From Acinetobacter sp. C32I (GTDB lineage Bacteria > Pseudomonadota > Gammaproteobacteria > Pseudomonadales > Moraxellaceae), in NCBI RefSeq assembly GCF_023702715.1, contig NZ_CP098480.1, positions 1,178,001 through 1,242,000 of the forward strand: DNA of 64,000 bases, given 5' to 3'. Each line of letters starts with the position of its first letter. Positions within the stretch are counted from its first letter, which is position 1. Shown here piece by piece: positions 1 to 8,755 of the stretch. The notes below the pieces were generated by a model. It had not been told where the DNA came from. It saw only the letters and a program-made list of their open reading frames with translations, and searched no databases. Position numbers and translations under genes: made by a program.

Positions 1-2
1 AT

Positions 3-188
3 GCGGTGAATACAATTCAATCGCAAAAAAACTTCCAAGATGCAGTGAAAGAACTTGAAGAAGTAGCGAAAGCAGGTCACGGCAAAGCGGCATTATTTTT
101 AGCAGAATTGTATTATCAAGGCTTCCGAGTAGAACGTGATTCCTTGAAAGCCCAATATTGGCAGAAAATGGCAACCTTACAAGCATAA
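3..188 (+). CDS. Sel1-like repeat protein, 3' fragment
   Basis: The reading frame is open to the left edge, so this is the C-terminal end of a longer gene; a GTG at position 6 is probably internal. The visible 60 residues include an alanine- and glycine-spaced helical stretch (AKAGHGKAALFLAELYYQG) typical of one Sel1/TPR-like repeat, where short helical pairs form a protein-interaction solenoid. A hairpin terminator follows directly. The full domain count and function lie outside the window. The Sel1 assignment rests on repeat spacing only. Confidence 0.55.
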   Translation, partial: AVNTIQSQKNFQDAVKELEEVAKAGHGKAALFLAELYYQGFRVERDSLKAQYWQKMATLQA

Positions 189-191
189 AGA

Positions 192-215
192 AACGTCACC
201 TAGGTGGCGTTTTTT
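192..215 (+). terminator. rho-independent terminator after the Sel1-like gene
   Basis: The stem CGTCACC / GGTGGCG (one G-T pair) around a three-base loop is followed by six T residues, four bases after the stop codon. Confidence 0.8.
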
Positions 216-415
216 AATACCTGCATAAAACGTATTAACACCATCCTTTCACATTTCTTACTTGCACTACGTCAAAGCTTAATCGCATTGTCTTGCTCAG
301 GTGGCGTTCCAAGTCGCAACAATATTTGCTTACGATTTAGATCAATTGTTTAAACATAACTGCCATCTATATTTCTTATAATAAAACATAAGTTTAAGAA
401 TATTAGTTTAATAAC

Positions 416-793
416 ATGTACCGTTTTAACCATTTCCAGCCAGTCTCACGTGAGTTGATGTTTAAAATTTCAATTCTAAAAACAATGATGTATTGTGGTG
501 TTCTTTGGGGGCTATACCATCAAGGTTGGGCAATCAAATCGGATCAAGATGGTCACGTATTCCCCTTTTGGCTGAATGGTGTTCAAGCCCATCGCTATGC
601 AAAAGCACACTGGAAAAACTACACACCACGTAAAATTACGCCAAAAGATTTCCATGAGTCATTGCTTCCGACCTTAACCCGTTTACAGGTTGAACCTGCG
701 CTGTTTAACTCTTCACACCGCAAATTTAAACTTTCAACCCAGCAAATGCAGCATTTCTTCTTTATGCCACATCAATCAGCAGTGACGGTTTAA
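416..793 (+). CDS. DUF2750 domain-containing protein
   Basis: A 125-residue soluble protein. Residues 33-62 carry the pattern WGLYHQGWAI, then a charged turn, then FPFWLNGVQAHRYAKAHW. This matches the DUF2750 core as I remember it (a WxL..GWA segment, then an xPFW/VWP segment and a following alanine-rich helix). The function of DUF2750 is unknown; it is a small stand-alone alpha/beta protein. The ATG at 416 is used because the domain starts soon after it; an ATG 14 codons further in is possible. There is no strong ribosome binding site. It appears monocistronic. Confidence 0.6.
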   Translation: MYRFNHFQPVSRELMFKISILKTMMYCGVLWGLYHQGWAIKSDQDGHVFPFWLNGVQAHRYAKAHWKNYTPRKITPKDFHESLLPTLTRLQVEPALFNSSHRKFKLSTQQMQHFFFMPHQSAVTV

Positions 794-931
794 TCATTCT
801 GCCGATGACAATGCTGACTTTTTAGACACTCATGAGAAAAAGTTATCATTGAAAAGAAATTAGGGCTTTGCAATTAAAAAAAATACCGTTAAGTTAAATG
901 AAAATGACAATACAACACAGGTGGATAAACA

Positions 932-1363
932 ATGACAATCGTTGCTCAAGTCATCAAGAATAAAGCAGTACAATCAATTTTCACCATTTCACCGAATGCG
1001 ACTGTACTTGAAGCAATTAAAATTATGGCAGAAAAAGGTGTTGGTGCTTTAGTCGTTGCCGAAAATGAGAAAGTCGTTGGAATTTTCTCTGAACGTGACT
1101 ACACCCGTAAGATTGCCTTGATGGAACGTTCTTCAAACAACACCCCTGTTGCTGACATTATGACGGCCAAGGTCATTTCTGTAGGTTTAAACCATACGGT
1201 AGAGGAATGCCTGAACCTGATGACTGATCGTCACTTACGTCACTTGCCTGTACTCGATCAAGAGAAGCTTGTCGGTTTTATCTCCATTGGCGATTTGGTT
1301 AAAGCCGCAATGGACGATCAACGGATTCTGATTGAACAGCTGCAACAATATATCTCTGGTTAA
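932..1363 (+). CDS. CBS-domain pair protein
   Basis: A 143-residue protein made almost wholly of two CBS motifs, residues about 10-65 and 78-135. The first has FTISPNATVLEAIKIMAEKG followed by GALVV and VGIFSERDYTRKI; the second has DIMTAKVISV, TVEECLNLM and LRHLPVLD followed by VGFISIGDLV. Paired CBS domains form a Bateman module that binds adenine nucleotides and usually senses energy state. Stand-alone versions like this are common, and their partner is generally unknown. AGGTGG lies just before the ATG. It is convergent with argD and shares its terminator. Confidence 0.85.
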   Translation: MTIVAQVIKNKAVQSIFTISPNATVLEAIKIMAEKGVGALVVAENEKVVGIFSERDYTRKIALMERSSNNTPVADIMTAKVISVGLNHTVEECLNLMTDRHLRHLPVLDQEKLVGFISIGDLVKAAMDDQRILIEQLQQYISG

Positions 1364-1380
1364 AGATTTAATCAGACATA

Positions 1381-1410
1381 AAAAAGGGCAAGTTGATTGC
1401 CCTTTTTTAA
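1381..1410. terminator. bidirectional terminator between the CBS gene and argD
   Basis: AAAAAGGGCA and TGCCCTTTTTT arms flank a short loop. A-tracts and T-tracts on both sides allow it to serve both convergent genes. Confidence 0.85.
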
Positions 1411-1424
1411 TAGATATTGTTTCG

Positions 1425-2639
1425 TTAAGCTTTAAGGAAATTTTGAATAGCAGGCACAAGACGTTTTAACAATTCATCTGCTTGTGCTTGTGTCATATTC
1501 AACGGTGGCAATAAACGGACGACTGAACCCGCAGTAACATTGACAATCAATTGATATTCATCACGTGCGATCGCAACCAGTTCAGCGCAGTCTTTTGGTA
1601 ATTGAATACCGATCATCATCCCAAAACCACGTACTTGCACGTTATAATCGGCCAGTTGAGCGCTTAATTGATCAACAATATAAGCACCAACTACGGCTGC
1701 ATTTTCAACAGCCTTCTCTTTTTCAAGGGTGTCCAATACCGTATAAACCACACGTGAACCCAATACCGTTCCGCCATAAGTTGAACCATGGCTACCTGCA
1801 CCCAGCAAACCTACTGCTTTGCCTTGAGTCATCACCGCACCAATAGGGAAACCATTCCCCAGACCTTTGGCTGTGGTCATTACATCAGGAACAATATTGG
1901 TATGTTGATAGGCAAAGTATTTACCTGTACGGCCATTCCCAGTCTGAATTTCATCCAACATCATCAACCAGTTATGTTGATTACATAAAGCGCGAACATC
2001 ATCCAGATAGCTAAAGCCTTGTGGTGCAGTATTGACGCCACCTTCACCTTGAATTGGTTCAATCAGGATGGCAACAATATCTGGATGGTTGATGGCTGCT
2101 TCTTGAATTGCCTCAACATCACCAAAGGGCACGCGAATAAAACCTTCAACCAAAGGTGCAAAACCTTCCTGAACTTTTTTATTACCTGTTGCAGACAAGG
2201 TTGCCAAAGTACGACCATGGAATGATTGTTCAGCAACTAAAATTTTAGGATTGGCAATGCCTTGTTGTGCGCCAAATTTGCGTGCAATTTTGATCGCACC
2301 TTCATTTGATTCAGCACCGCTGTTGGAAAAGAAAATTTCTTGCATACCTGACACTTCAGCCAGTTTTTGTGCTGCTGCCGTTTGCCAAGGAATTTCAAAT
2401 AAATTACTGGTATGTACCAATGTCGCAGCCTGTTCAGCAATCGCCTCTGCAATCACAGGATGTGCATGCCCTAAGCCACATACTGCAATCCCTGTAAGTG
2501 CATCTAAATATTCTGTACCATCTGCCGTATATAAATACGCCCCTCGTCCTCGTACAAAGCTGATCGCTTGGCGGCCATAAGTCGCCATAAGATGTGATGG
2601 TTGATCAGGTTGCACAGGAGCAAGAGTGATATTAGTCAT
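1425..2639 (-). CDS. argD: acetylornithine / succinyldiaminopimelate aminotransferase
   Basis: A 404-residue PLP-dependent class III aminotransferase, normal length for ArgD. It converts N-acetylglutamate semialdehyde and glutamate to N-acetylornithine (arginine synthesis), and in many bacteria also serves the diaminopimelate route. Visible landmarks are the substrate-side loop FFSNSGAESNEGAIKIAR (about residues 103-120), the FHGRT segment, LMMLDEIQTGNGRTG with the PLP-nitrogen aspartate (about 228), and TTAKGLGNGFPIG with the Schiff-base lysine (about 256). Its ATG is clear and it is a single-gene unit. The related AstC and GabT were considered; overall length and the N-terminus favour ArgD. 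Confidence 0.9.
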   Translation of the reverse strand: MTNITLAPVQPDQPSHLMATYGRQAISFVRGRGAYLYTADGTEYLDALTGIAVCGLGHAHPVIAEAIAEQAATLVHTSNLFEIPWQTAAAQKLAEVSGMQEIFFSNSGAESNEGAIKIARKFGAQQGIANPKILVAEQSFHGRTLATLSATGNKKVQEGFAPLVEGFIRVPFGDVEAIQEAAINHPDIVAILIEPIQGEGGVNTAPQGFSYLDDVRALCNQHNWLMMLDEIQTGNGRTGKYFAYQHTNIVPDVMTTAKGLGNGFPIGAVMTQGKAVGLLGAGSHGSTYGGTVLGSRVVYTVLDTLEKEKAVENAAVVGAYIVDQLSAQLADYNVQVRGFGMMIGIQLPKDCAELVAIARDEYQLIVNVTAGSVVRLLPPLNMTQAQADELLKRLVPAIQNFLKA

Positions 2640-2769
2640 AACAAACTCAATCTATCATTAGTTGTGGTGAAAAAAGTTATATAAGCAAAAACTTGCGTAG
2701 ATTGAAAGCCTAAACTCACATTTATATAAGAAAAATCTTTTGCAATCCTCCGCCACGCTTTTTTTTAGG

Positions 2770-2775
2770 TATAAT
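2770..2775 (+). promoter_or_regulatory. -10 box for grxD
   Basis: A perfect TATAAT lies 27 bases before the ATG at 2803, with no convincing -35 box at the right spacing. It lies downstream of the alternative TTG start at 2740, so it also supports the later start. Confidence 0.5.
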
Positions 2776-2802
2776 GCAGGGAGATTAGTAGAGGATCTAT
2801 CT

Positions 2803-3144
2803 ATGACGGAACAAGCGCGTGATACAGTAGCGTTAATTCGTGATCAAATTGCGAAACACCCTGTTTTACTTTACATGAAAGGCACTCCACAATTCCCGCA
2901 ATGTGGTTTTTCTGCTCGAGCAGTAGAAGCACTTAGCCAAATTGGTCGTCCATTTGCCTATGTAAATATTTTGGAAAATCAAGATATTCGTGCAACTTTA
3001 CCACAAATTGCGAACTGGCCTACTTTTCCACAATTATGGATCAATGGCGAGTTAATCGGTGGTAGCGATATCATGCTTGAAATGTTCCAAAATGGCGAAT
3101 TAAAGCCATTAGTTGAACAGTACAGCCCTGCTCCTGAAGCATAA
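2803..3144 (+). CDS. grxD: Grx4-type monothiol glutaredoxin
   Basis: A 113-residue monothiol glutaredoxin with the CGFS active site (QCGFSARAVEAL, about residues 31-42), the TFPQLWINGELIGGSD glutathione-binding segment and the lysine of MKGTP. Family members bind a [2Fe-2S] cluster with glutathione and pass it to client proteins or BolA partners. The start at 2803 is chosen because AGAGGAT sits at the right distance and a TATAAT box lies between it and the upstream TTG, which would add 21 unlikely residues. It is followed at once by a terminator. Confidence 0.92.
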   Translation: MTEQARDTVALIRDQIAKHPVLLYMKGTPQFPQCGFSARAVEALSQIGRPFAYVNILENQDIRATLPQIANWPTFPQLWINGELIGGSDIMLEMFQNGELKPLVEQYSPAPEA

Positions 3145-3154
3145 GCTGTAAAGC

Positions 3155-3184
3155 AAAAAGCCAATCAAATGATTGGCTTTTTTA
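3155..3184. terminator. terminator between grxD and a convergent small gene
   Basis: AAAAAGCCAATC and GATTGGCTTTTT arms around an AAAT loop, with A and T tracts on both strands. Confidence 0.88.
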
Positions 3185-3195
3185 TTGGAAGGATT

Positions 3196-3519
3196 TTAAT
3201 GTTGACTAAATCCAACATAGCGGAATAACCCTTCCACACCTAAATCTGCTTTATAAATGTGCATGTCGGCATAGTGAGCTTGAGTAACACTAGCAAAAAT
3301 ATTCATGTTCGGATCTTCGTGAATTTCATCGACAGATTGTGGTAAAACTTCTTCAAAGCGATCTGCAATAAACTCAAAGCCCAAATCCATTGCCATAAAT
3401 AGCGTATGCTCACACGGTTGAATATATTGCTCCTGATCCCAGTCGAGGACAGCATGCTGGCAATAAGGACATACAATGTTTTGGGTCGCATCGGCAATGT
3501 TGATGAGTTGATATGACAT
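3196..3519 (-). CDS. small cysteine-containing protein of unknown function
   Basis: A 107-residue soluble acidic protein that I do not assign to a named family. It has one CPYCQHAVLDW knuckle (about residues 17-27) and a later CEH, so a single zinc site is possible. The rest is alternating hydrophobic and acidic segments without signal peptide or membrane helix. The ATG at 3519 is the first plausible start and the gene converges on grxD through a shared terminator. It is divergent from the HD-domain gene at 3599. Coding confidence comes from its even amino-acid composition and tidy placement. Confidence 0.65.
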   Translation of the reverse strand: MSYQLINIADATQNIVCPYCQHAVLDWDQEQYIQPCEHTLFMAMDLGFEFIADRFEEVLPQSVDEIHEDPNMNIFASVTQAHYADMHIYKADLGVEGLFRYVGFSQH

Positions 3520-3598
3520 AATAATAAAGCGTTAAAAATTTCAGTTAGTTTAAAAGAATATGACGCGCTAATCTATCTTGCATAGGAGGATTCAGCTG

Positions 3599-4027
3599 AT
3601 GGCAACACTTGAACAAGCCATTGCATTCGCAGCAAAACAACATGAAGGCCAAGTTGACAAAGCCAATGCACCCTATATTTTACACCCGCTCAGAGTGATG
3701 CTGAATGTACCCAGTATTGAACACAAAATCATTGCAGTTTTACATGATGTCTTGGAAGACACCAATACTCGCGTTGAAGATTTACAAGCGCTAGGATTCC
3801 AGGCACAGATTATCGAAGCCATCATCGCACTCACCAAACAACATGGTGAATCTCGAATACAGGCCGCGCAACGAACTGTACAAAACCCTTTGGCACGTGT
3901 TGTGAAATTGGCAGATATCACTGACAATATGGACTTGTCTCGAATTTCATCGCCAACAGCCAAAGATTTCGAGCGATTGAACGAATATAAACAGGTTAGA
4001 GATATTTTATTGACCCAAAATGTTTAA
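3599..4027 (+). CDS. HD-domain hydrolase, SpoT/Mesh1-like
   Basis: A 142-residue single-domain protein resembling the hydrolase domain of RelA/SpoT enzymes. It has AIAFAAKQHEGQVDK, then PYILHPLRV, then AVLHDVLEDT containing the metal-binding HD pair, and later VVKLADITDNMD. Family members of this size hydrolyse (p)ppGpp or other nucleotides; the actual substrate is not readable here. The start at 3599 follows AGGAGGA, an excellent ribosome binding site, rather than the ATG seven codons upstream. The LysR gene begins 55 bases downstream. Confidence 0.8.
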   Translation: MATLEQAIAFAAKQHEGQVDKANAPYILHPLRVMLNVPSIEHKIIAVLHDVLEDTNTRVEDLQALGFQAQIIEAIIALTKQHGESRIQAAQRTVQNPLARVVKLADITDNMDLSRISSPTAKDFERLNEYKQVRDILLTQNV

Positions 4028-4082
4028 TAATTACGATTGTATGAATTTTACTTGATGACAAGAAGCTGGAGTTTATAGCGTA

Positions 4083-5003
4083 ATGCTAACGGATTTAGAT
4101 GATTTTTATTGCTTTGCGCTCGTTGTAGAGCACGGTGGCTTTAGCGCCGCAGAACGTGCGACTGACATTCCTAAATCTAAGCTCAGCCGCAGAGTTTATA
4201 ATCTTGAAGAACAATTGGGCGTACGTCTGATTCAACGTAGCTCGCGTCATTTTGCTGTCACTGATATCGGCATGGACGTCTACCGCCATGCACAAGTGAT
4301 GATGAATGCAGCGCAAGCAGCGCATGATGTGGTCAATCATTTAAGCAGCCAACCCCGTGGCGTGATTAAAGTGAGCGTGCCTGTTGATATTGCACAAAAT
4401 CAGATGGCAAAAATCCTGCCCGCGTTTTTGAAAAAATATCCTGAAGTTCGAGTTCAGATGATGGTCAGCAACCGCCGTGTTGATGTCATTAATGAAGGAA
4501 TTGATCTGGCTTTACGAGTTCGTTCTAAACTGGATGATGACCCCAACCTTGTATTACGCCAATTCGAAGCAATTGAACAACGTCTTTTTGCCAGCCAAGC
4601 CTATTTAAATGAATTTGGTCATCTTAATAGTCCAGAACAGCTTGCTGAACACCGTATTATTAGTATGGCAGAAGATCATCTCGATCAACAGTTCTTACTC
4701 ACAGGTCCTGACCATCAACAGAAAAAGATCAAAGTAAACCCAGTGATTATGGGTTCAAATTTACTGATGCTAGCGGAATTAGCTACTCAAAACTGTGGGA
4801 TCGCCCTGCTGCCCGACAGTATTGCCCAAGACTTTGTAAAAACAGGGCAACTTGTGACTGTTTTACCTGAATGGACGGCACCACACGGTATTTTCCACGC
4901 AGTTTATCCATCGAGACGCGGTCTATTGCCAGCTGTTCGTGTTTTTATTGATTATTTGGTTGAACAACTTACCCAATGCTCAACTAAAAAAAAGCGCGAT
5001 TAG
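4083..5003 (+). CDS. LysR-family transcriptional regulator
   Basis: A 306-residue protein of standard LysR length. The winged helix-turn-helix occupies about residues 4-62 (FSAAERATDIPKSKLSRRV, then LEEQLGVRLIQRSSR). The effector-binding domain covers about 90-295, beginning near GVIKVSVPVDIAQ. It resembles the CrgA/AaeR-like branch that often controls efflux or aromatic stress genes. No divergently transcribed target is adjacent: the gene upstream is on the same strand and the gene downstream is convergent map. The target therefore cannot be inferred from context. Confidence 0.88.
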   Translation: MLTDLDDFYCFALVVEHGGFSAAERATDIPKSKLSRRVYNLEEQLGVRLIQRSSRHFAVTDIGMDVYRHAQVMMNAAQAAHDVVNHLSSQPRGVIKVSVPVDIAQNQMAKILPAFLKKYPEVRVQMMVSNRRVDVINEGIDLALRVRSKLDDDPNLVLRQFEAIEQRLFASQAYLNEFGHLNSPEQLAEHRIISMAEDHLDQQFLLTGPDHQQKKIKVNPVIMGSNLLMLAELATQNCGIALLPDSIAQDFVKTGQLVTVLPEWTAPHGIFHAVYPSRRGLLPAVRVFIDYLVEQLTQCSTKKKRD

Positions 5004-5019
5004 AAATCGCGCTTTTTTT
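4986..5019. terminator. bidirectional terminator between the LysR gene and map
   Basis: AAAGCGCGATT and AATCGCGCTTT arms around AGA, flanked by A and T runs. The left arm overlaps the LysR stop codon. Confidence 0.9.
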
Positions 5020-5029
5020 ATCGGACAAC

Positions 5030-5824
5030 TTAAACAGCTGGATAATGTCCTGTGCCATTCGGCCATGGGGTTAACAGTTCAAAACCATCATCTGTTACAG
5101 CAACCATATGTTCCCATTGTGCAGACAGTGACTTGTCTTGAGTCACCACGGTCCAGCCATCATTGAGTTCTTTGACATAGCGTTTGCCCGCATTCACCAT
5201 CGGTTCAATGGTAAACACCATGCCTTTTTTCAAGACCATACCTTGACCTTTTTGGCCATAATGCAGAATATTCGGTTGCTCGTGGTAAATACGACCAATG
5301 CCATGTCCACAGTATTCACGGACGATGCTATAACCTTCACGATGCGCAACAGACTGAATCGCATGCCCAATATCACCTAATGTCGCACCAGGTTTAACAG
5401 TATGAATCCCAGCTAGCATGGCTTCATAGGTTGTTTCCACCAGTTTCTTGGCTTCTGGGCTAGGTTCACCCACAAAATACATCCGACTGGTATCGCCAAA
5501 ATAACCATCTTTAATCACAGCAACATCAATATTTAAAATGTCACCATCCTGCAAAATCTTTTTCGCAGAAGGAATTGCATGACAAACTTCTTCATTGACC
5601 GAAATACAGGTGGTCTTGGTGAAACCGTGATAGCCCACATTGGCAGGAATCACCTGCAATGTATTCACAATATAATCGTTACAGATATCATCTAAATATT
5701 CAGTTGAAACGCCTGGCTTGATATAAGCGCCAATCATTTCCAGCACTTGTGCCGCTAAACGACCTGAGATTCTTAATTTCTCGAGATCTTGTTCAGTTTT
5801 AATGGTCACAGTAGAAGCTCTCAT
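5030..5824 (-). CDS. map: methionine aminopeptidase, type I
   Basis: A 264-residue M24A metallopeptidase that removes the initiator methionine from nascent proteins. The metal ligands can be seen in order: DILNIDVAVIKDGYFGDTSR (two aspartates), the HGIGRIYHEQP histidine segment, VFTIEPMVN (glutamate) and SAQWEHMVAVTDDG (glutamate). The length matches E. coli Map. The N-terminus has a few more residues than E. coli, but the ATG at 5824 is the only one near. It is transcribed alone here, not next to rpsB. Confidence 0.95.
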   Translation of the reverse strand: MRASTVTIKTEQDLEKLRISGRLAAQVLEMIGAYIKPGVSTEYLDDICNDYIVNTLQVIPANVGYHGFTKTTCISVNEEVCHAIPSAKKILQDGDILNIDVAVIKDGYFGDTSRMYFVGEPSPEAKKLVETTYEAMLAGIHTVKPGATLGDIGHAIQSVAHREGYSIVREYCGHGIGRIYHEQPNILHYGQKGQGMVLKKGMVFTIEPMVNAGKRYVKELNDGWTVVTQDKSLSAQWEHMVAVTDDGFELLTPWPNGTGHYPAV

Positions 5825-6184
5825 TCGAGATTTTCCTTATTCATCAATCAGATTAAAATCACATGCAGAAAAATTAATATGGGGACTGCATAAAGTATTT
5901 CAATATTTGTACGCCTTCCGATTGAAATCTTCAATCTATTTAAGACTAAAAGACCTTTTTTATTTTTATATTTAAATTCGATTAGCCGCATAACAGAAAA
6001 TTGCCACCACACTGCGATTTTCAAGTTTCAGAAAGCTTTTCAATACATTAGCTTTACCATTACTAATTATATGATTTTAATCATTTCTTTTTAGTCAAAA
6101 ATCAACCAAATTTCACATAAATTAGTTTCAAAAGAACGCATTTTTGCTTTAAAATTCGCACTTTTATTTTATGCCTCCCTCTTT
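5825..6184. other. intergenic region between divergent map and brnQ
   Basis: 360 bases of AT-rich sequence with no credible ORF. It must hold both divergent promoters. The only clear structure is GATTGAA-ATC-TTCAATC at 5920-5936, a perfect 7-bp inverted repeat that could be an operator or the base of a small hairpin. A T-rich run follows at 5950-5970. No riboswitch fold was recognised. Confidence 0.5.
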
Positions 6185-7486
6185 ATGAATCAACTTCGTA
6201 CAGGAGATATCATTGCTTTAGGTTTTATGACCTTCGCGTTATTTATTGGCGCGGGCAATATTATCTTTCCTCCAATCGTTGCTCAGCAGGCTGGTGAACA
6301 TGTTTGGCTTGCCGCTTTCGGTTTCTTAATTACCGCAGTTGGTTTGCCTGTTATTACGATTATGGCCTTATCTCGCATGAAAGGCTCTATCGAAATCATC
6401 AGTTCTCCACTGGGTCGTTTCTTTAGCCTGTTATTAACGATTGTCTGCTATTTATCTGTAGGCCCGCTATTTGCGACACCACGTACCGCAACCGTTTCGT
6501 ATGAAATTGGTTTTGCACCTTACTTCGGTACATCTGGCAGCAGCCTGTTTATCTATAGTGTGGTTTATTTTGCTTTTGTGACTGCAGTCTCACTGTATCC
6601 AAACAAACTACTCGATACTGTTGGCCATGTATTGGCACCTTTGAAAATTATTGCCTTGGCAATCTTAGGGATCGCCGCATTTGCTATTCCAACAGGTCTA
6701 ATCTCAGCTCCTGTTAATAACTATATTGCGAGTCCGGTTTCTGAAGGCTTTGTAAGCGGTTATTTGACCATGGACACCTTAGGTGCTTTGGTATTCGGTA
6801 TTGTGATTATTCAAGCGATTCAATCACGTGGTGTGACTGATGCTAAATTAATTACCAAATATGCCATTATTGCAAGCTTGATTGCGGGTGTTGGACTAAC
6901 ACTTGTTTATATCAGTTTATTCAAACTTGGCTTAGGTAGTCATGAAGTTGCGCCGAATGCAGCCAATGGTGCAATCATTCTGCATGCTTATGTACAACAC
7001 GCCTTTGGTGATTACGGATCTTATTTCTTAACGATCTTAATTTTCCTTGCCTGTATGGTGACCGCAATTGGCCTTACCTGTGCATGTGCTGAATATTTTA
7101 CCGAATTGACAGGCTTGTCTTATAAATTGCTTGTTTTTATCCTAACTGGCTTTTCATTGTTGATTTCCAATTTAGGTTTAACCAAGCTGATTGCAGTATC
7201 AGTTCCGGTACTCAGTGCAATTTATCCCCCTGCAATTGTTGTGATTATGCTGAGCTTTTTCTGGAAGCGTTGGAACAATCCTTCTATCGTGGTTGGTTCT
7301 GTGACTGCGGTTGCATTCCTATTCGGCATTATTGAAGCGATAAAAGCAGCTGGCTTTACTGAACAATTACCAACATTCATCCAGCATTTACCTTTGAACG
7401 AACAGAATCTTGCATGGTTACTTCCATCGCTCATCGTTCTCGTTTTTGCAATTGTAGTTGATCGCGTAACAGCATCTAAAGATTAA
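6185..7486 (+). CDS. brnQ: branched-chain amino acid carrier, LIVCS family
   Basis: A 433-residue inner-membrane protein with about twelve hydrophobic segments. It belongs to the BrnQ/LIVCS family of cation-coupled leucine, isoleucine and valine importers. Diagnostic is the N-terminal block DIIALGFMTFALFIGAGNII followed by PPIVAQQAG, and the conserved GPLFATPRTATVSYE segment at about residues 93-107. The ATG at 6185 begins just before the first membrane segment. It is a single-gene unit. The exporter azlCD, with the opposite direction of flux for the same substrates, is also in the window. Confidence 0.93.
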   Translation: MNQLRTGDIIALGFMTFALFIGAGNIIFPPIVAQQAGEHVWLAAFGFLITAVGLPVITIMALSRMKGSIEIISSPLGRFFSLLLTIVCYLSVGPLFATPRTATVSYEIGFAPYFGTSGSSLFIYSVVYFAFVTAVSLYPNKLLDTVGHVLAPLKIIALAILGIAAFAIPTGLISAPVNNYIASPVSEGFVSGYLTMDTLGALVFGIVIIQAIQSRGVTDAKLITKYAIIASLIAGVGLTLVYISLFKLGLGSHEVAPNAANGAIILHAYVQHAFGDYGSYFLTILIFLACMVTAIGLTCACAEYFTELTGLSYKLLVFILTGFSLLISNLGLTKLIAVSVPVLSAIYPPAIVVIMLSFFWKRWNNPSIVVGSVTAVAFLFGIIEAIKAAGFTEQLPTFIQHLPLNEQNLAWLLPSLIVLVFAIVVDRVTASKD

Positions 7487-7891
7487 AATGATTTGTCGTT
7501 AAAATGATGTTTTACCCAAACATGATTTTAGCTATACAGAAAATGTTCTTTTATCCAACGTTCATTTTTTGTTTACGACAAATCTTTCTTTTCTTGGGGG
7601 CTGTCTATGCCACCCTTGACTTATCGATCCCCCATTTAAAACATACTATTTCCGCAGGATATCTTGACGGCTAATTCTTTCAAAATGTAAAAATAATGAG
7701 TAATATTTAACTAAAAAATAGTATAAATTAATATAAAAAATACTCAAAAGTTATATAAATCAATACATTCATAAATTTATTTTCAAAATACCCCCTTTTG
7801 CTATTGAAATGCTCAGAAAATAGCAGTACAACTTAAAAAACAATTCAGACAAAAACGCATGGTTTTGTCGTCACAACAAGGAGGGATGGAG
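7487..7891. other. intergenic region downstream of brnQ
   Basis: About 400 bases without a credible gene. The first 100 bases hold nested inverted repeats (listed separately). A GGGGG run near 7595-7600 and a CCCCC run near 7630-7634 could pair. The rest is very AT-rich and presumably contains the promoter of the small membrane protein at 7892. Confidence 0.5.
7490..7592 (+). ncRNA. candidate structured brnQ 3' region or small RNA
   Basis: GATTTGTCGT at 7490-7499 pairs perfectly with ACGACAAATC at 7575-7584, and the pairing extends by three A-T pairs past a bulge. Inside lies a hairpin AAAATGATGTTT-TACCC-AAACATGATTTT with one mismatch, and a weaker AAAATG / CATTTT pair. The outer arm is followed by a pyrimidine-rich TTTCTTTTC. 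This could be a complex terminator for brnQ or a 3'-UTR-derived RNA. Only the base pairing is seen. Confidence 0.3.
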
Positions 7892-8152
7892 ATGTTATCA
7901 ATACATTTCAACAAGCAAGTCTTCATTAACGCTCTGAAGGCGAATGATTCGATCTTATATGCAACAACAACGCTTGCCTTGATGGTCACGTTGTTATTTC
8001 AAGGCACGATTAAAGGTAATTTAAAACCTGAATATTTTGCTTATGCATTGGTTGTATCTCTGGCCTTTTGTATGTGGGCGATCGTCGATCGAAAGTTTCG
8101 ACAGTTAAGCGCAGCGCGCCAAAAAAATTCTTTAGGAAAAATGGATGAGTGA
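7892..8152 (+). CDS. small two-helix membrane protein of unknown function
   Basis: An 86-residue protein with two hydrophobic segments (about residues 20-38 and 48-65) separated by a short loop with KGNLKPE, and a basic C-terminal tail. I do not recognise a family. AAGGAGGG lies at 7878-7885, so the ATG at 7892 is best placed; the ATG at 7886 is too close. Its stop codon sits within the hairpin of a bidirectional terminator shared with the convergent membrane-protein gene. Confidence 0.65.
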   Translation: MLSIHFNKQVFINALKANDSILYATTTLALMVTLLFQGTIKGNLKPEYFAYALVVSLAFCMWAIVDRKFRQLSAARQKNSLGKMDE

Positions 8153-8166
8153 TCATCCATTTTTTA
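8136..8166. terminator. bidirectional terminator between two membrane-protein genes
   Basis: AAAAATGGATG and CATCCATTTTT arms surround a six-base loop. The left arm is the end of the upstream gene, so termination and the stop codon overlap. Confidence 0.85.
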
Positions 8167-8619
8167 ATACATAAACTGAGCCATTGTTCCAACAACTAAA
8201 ATACCTGTAGCACCTAGCTCAACAATAATTAAACTGAGCATCATGAGCGTCATACACCAAGCCGGCAATGTCCATCTCCCCACTTGATGTGGTTGTTTGA
8301 ATTGATTGGTTGTATCTTTTAATAATCCATGCAAGATATAAATTAAAATCGACATCGCAAAAAAGAATAAATTTGCGACCACACAAAACAAGGCCCAAGC
8401 ATCAGACAGAACTGTAAAGAAACTCAATGCTGCTAAAATTAAACTGGCAGCGGCATAAAGCAAGCTACTACGATGAGCAATATCCACATAATAATGTGCC
8501 CGAGCTAACTCTGAATGTCTAATTTGATAATATTTCCAGACACCAGTGAGCATGCCCACCCATAGAAAAATCCCACTAAATACAATTGCAAGCTGTGTTG
8601 CTGTATTTAAAACCAACAT
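8164..8619 (-). CDS. four-helix membrane protein of unknown function
   Basis: A 151-residue protein with four hydrophobic segments at about residues 8-28, 52-70, 78-100 and 122-145. Between the first two is a conserved-looking cytoplasmic stretch, WKYYQIRHSELARAHYYVD. It looks like a small Moraxellaceae membrane protein, but I cannot attach a function. The start at 8619 has GGGGA upstream, whereas the ATG six codons earlier lacks a good site. No partner gene is on the same strand. Confidence 0.7.
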   Translation of the reverse strand: MLVLNTATQLAIVFSGIFLWVGMLTGVWKYYQIRHSELARAHYYVDIAHRSSLLYAAASLILAALSFFTVLSDAWALFCVVANLFFFAMSILIYILHGLLKDTTNQFKQPHQVGRWTLPAWCMTLMMLSLIIVELGATGILVVGTMAQFMY

Positions 8620-8755
8620 ATATATCCCCGAAATCAATTTATTCCTTTTCTGCGCCTATATTACATAAAATTTGACTTTTAAGTCATTTTTTAAACGAGT
8701 TTCTTTTTAGAACTTGTGTAGAGTAGAACCATGCGAATACACGAGTAACTTTTAA

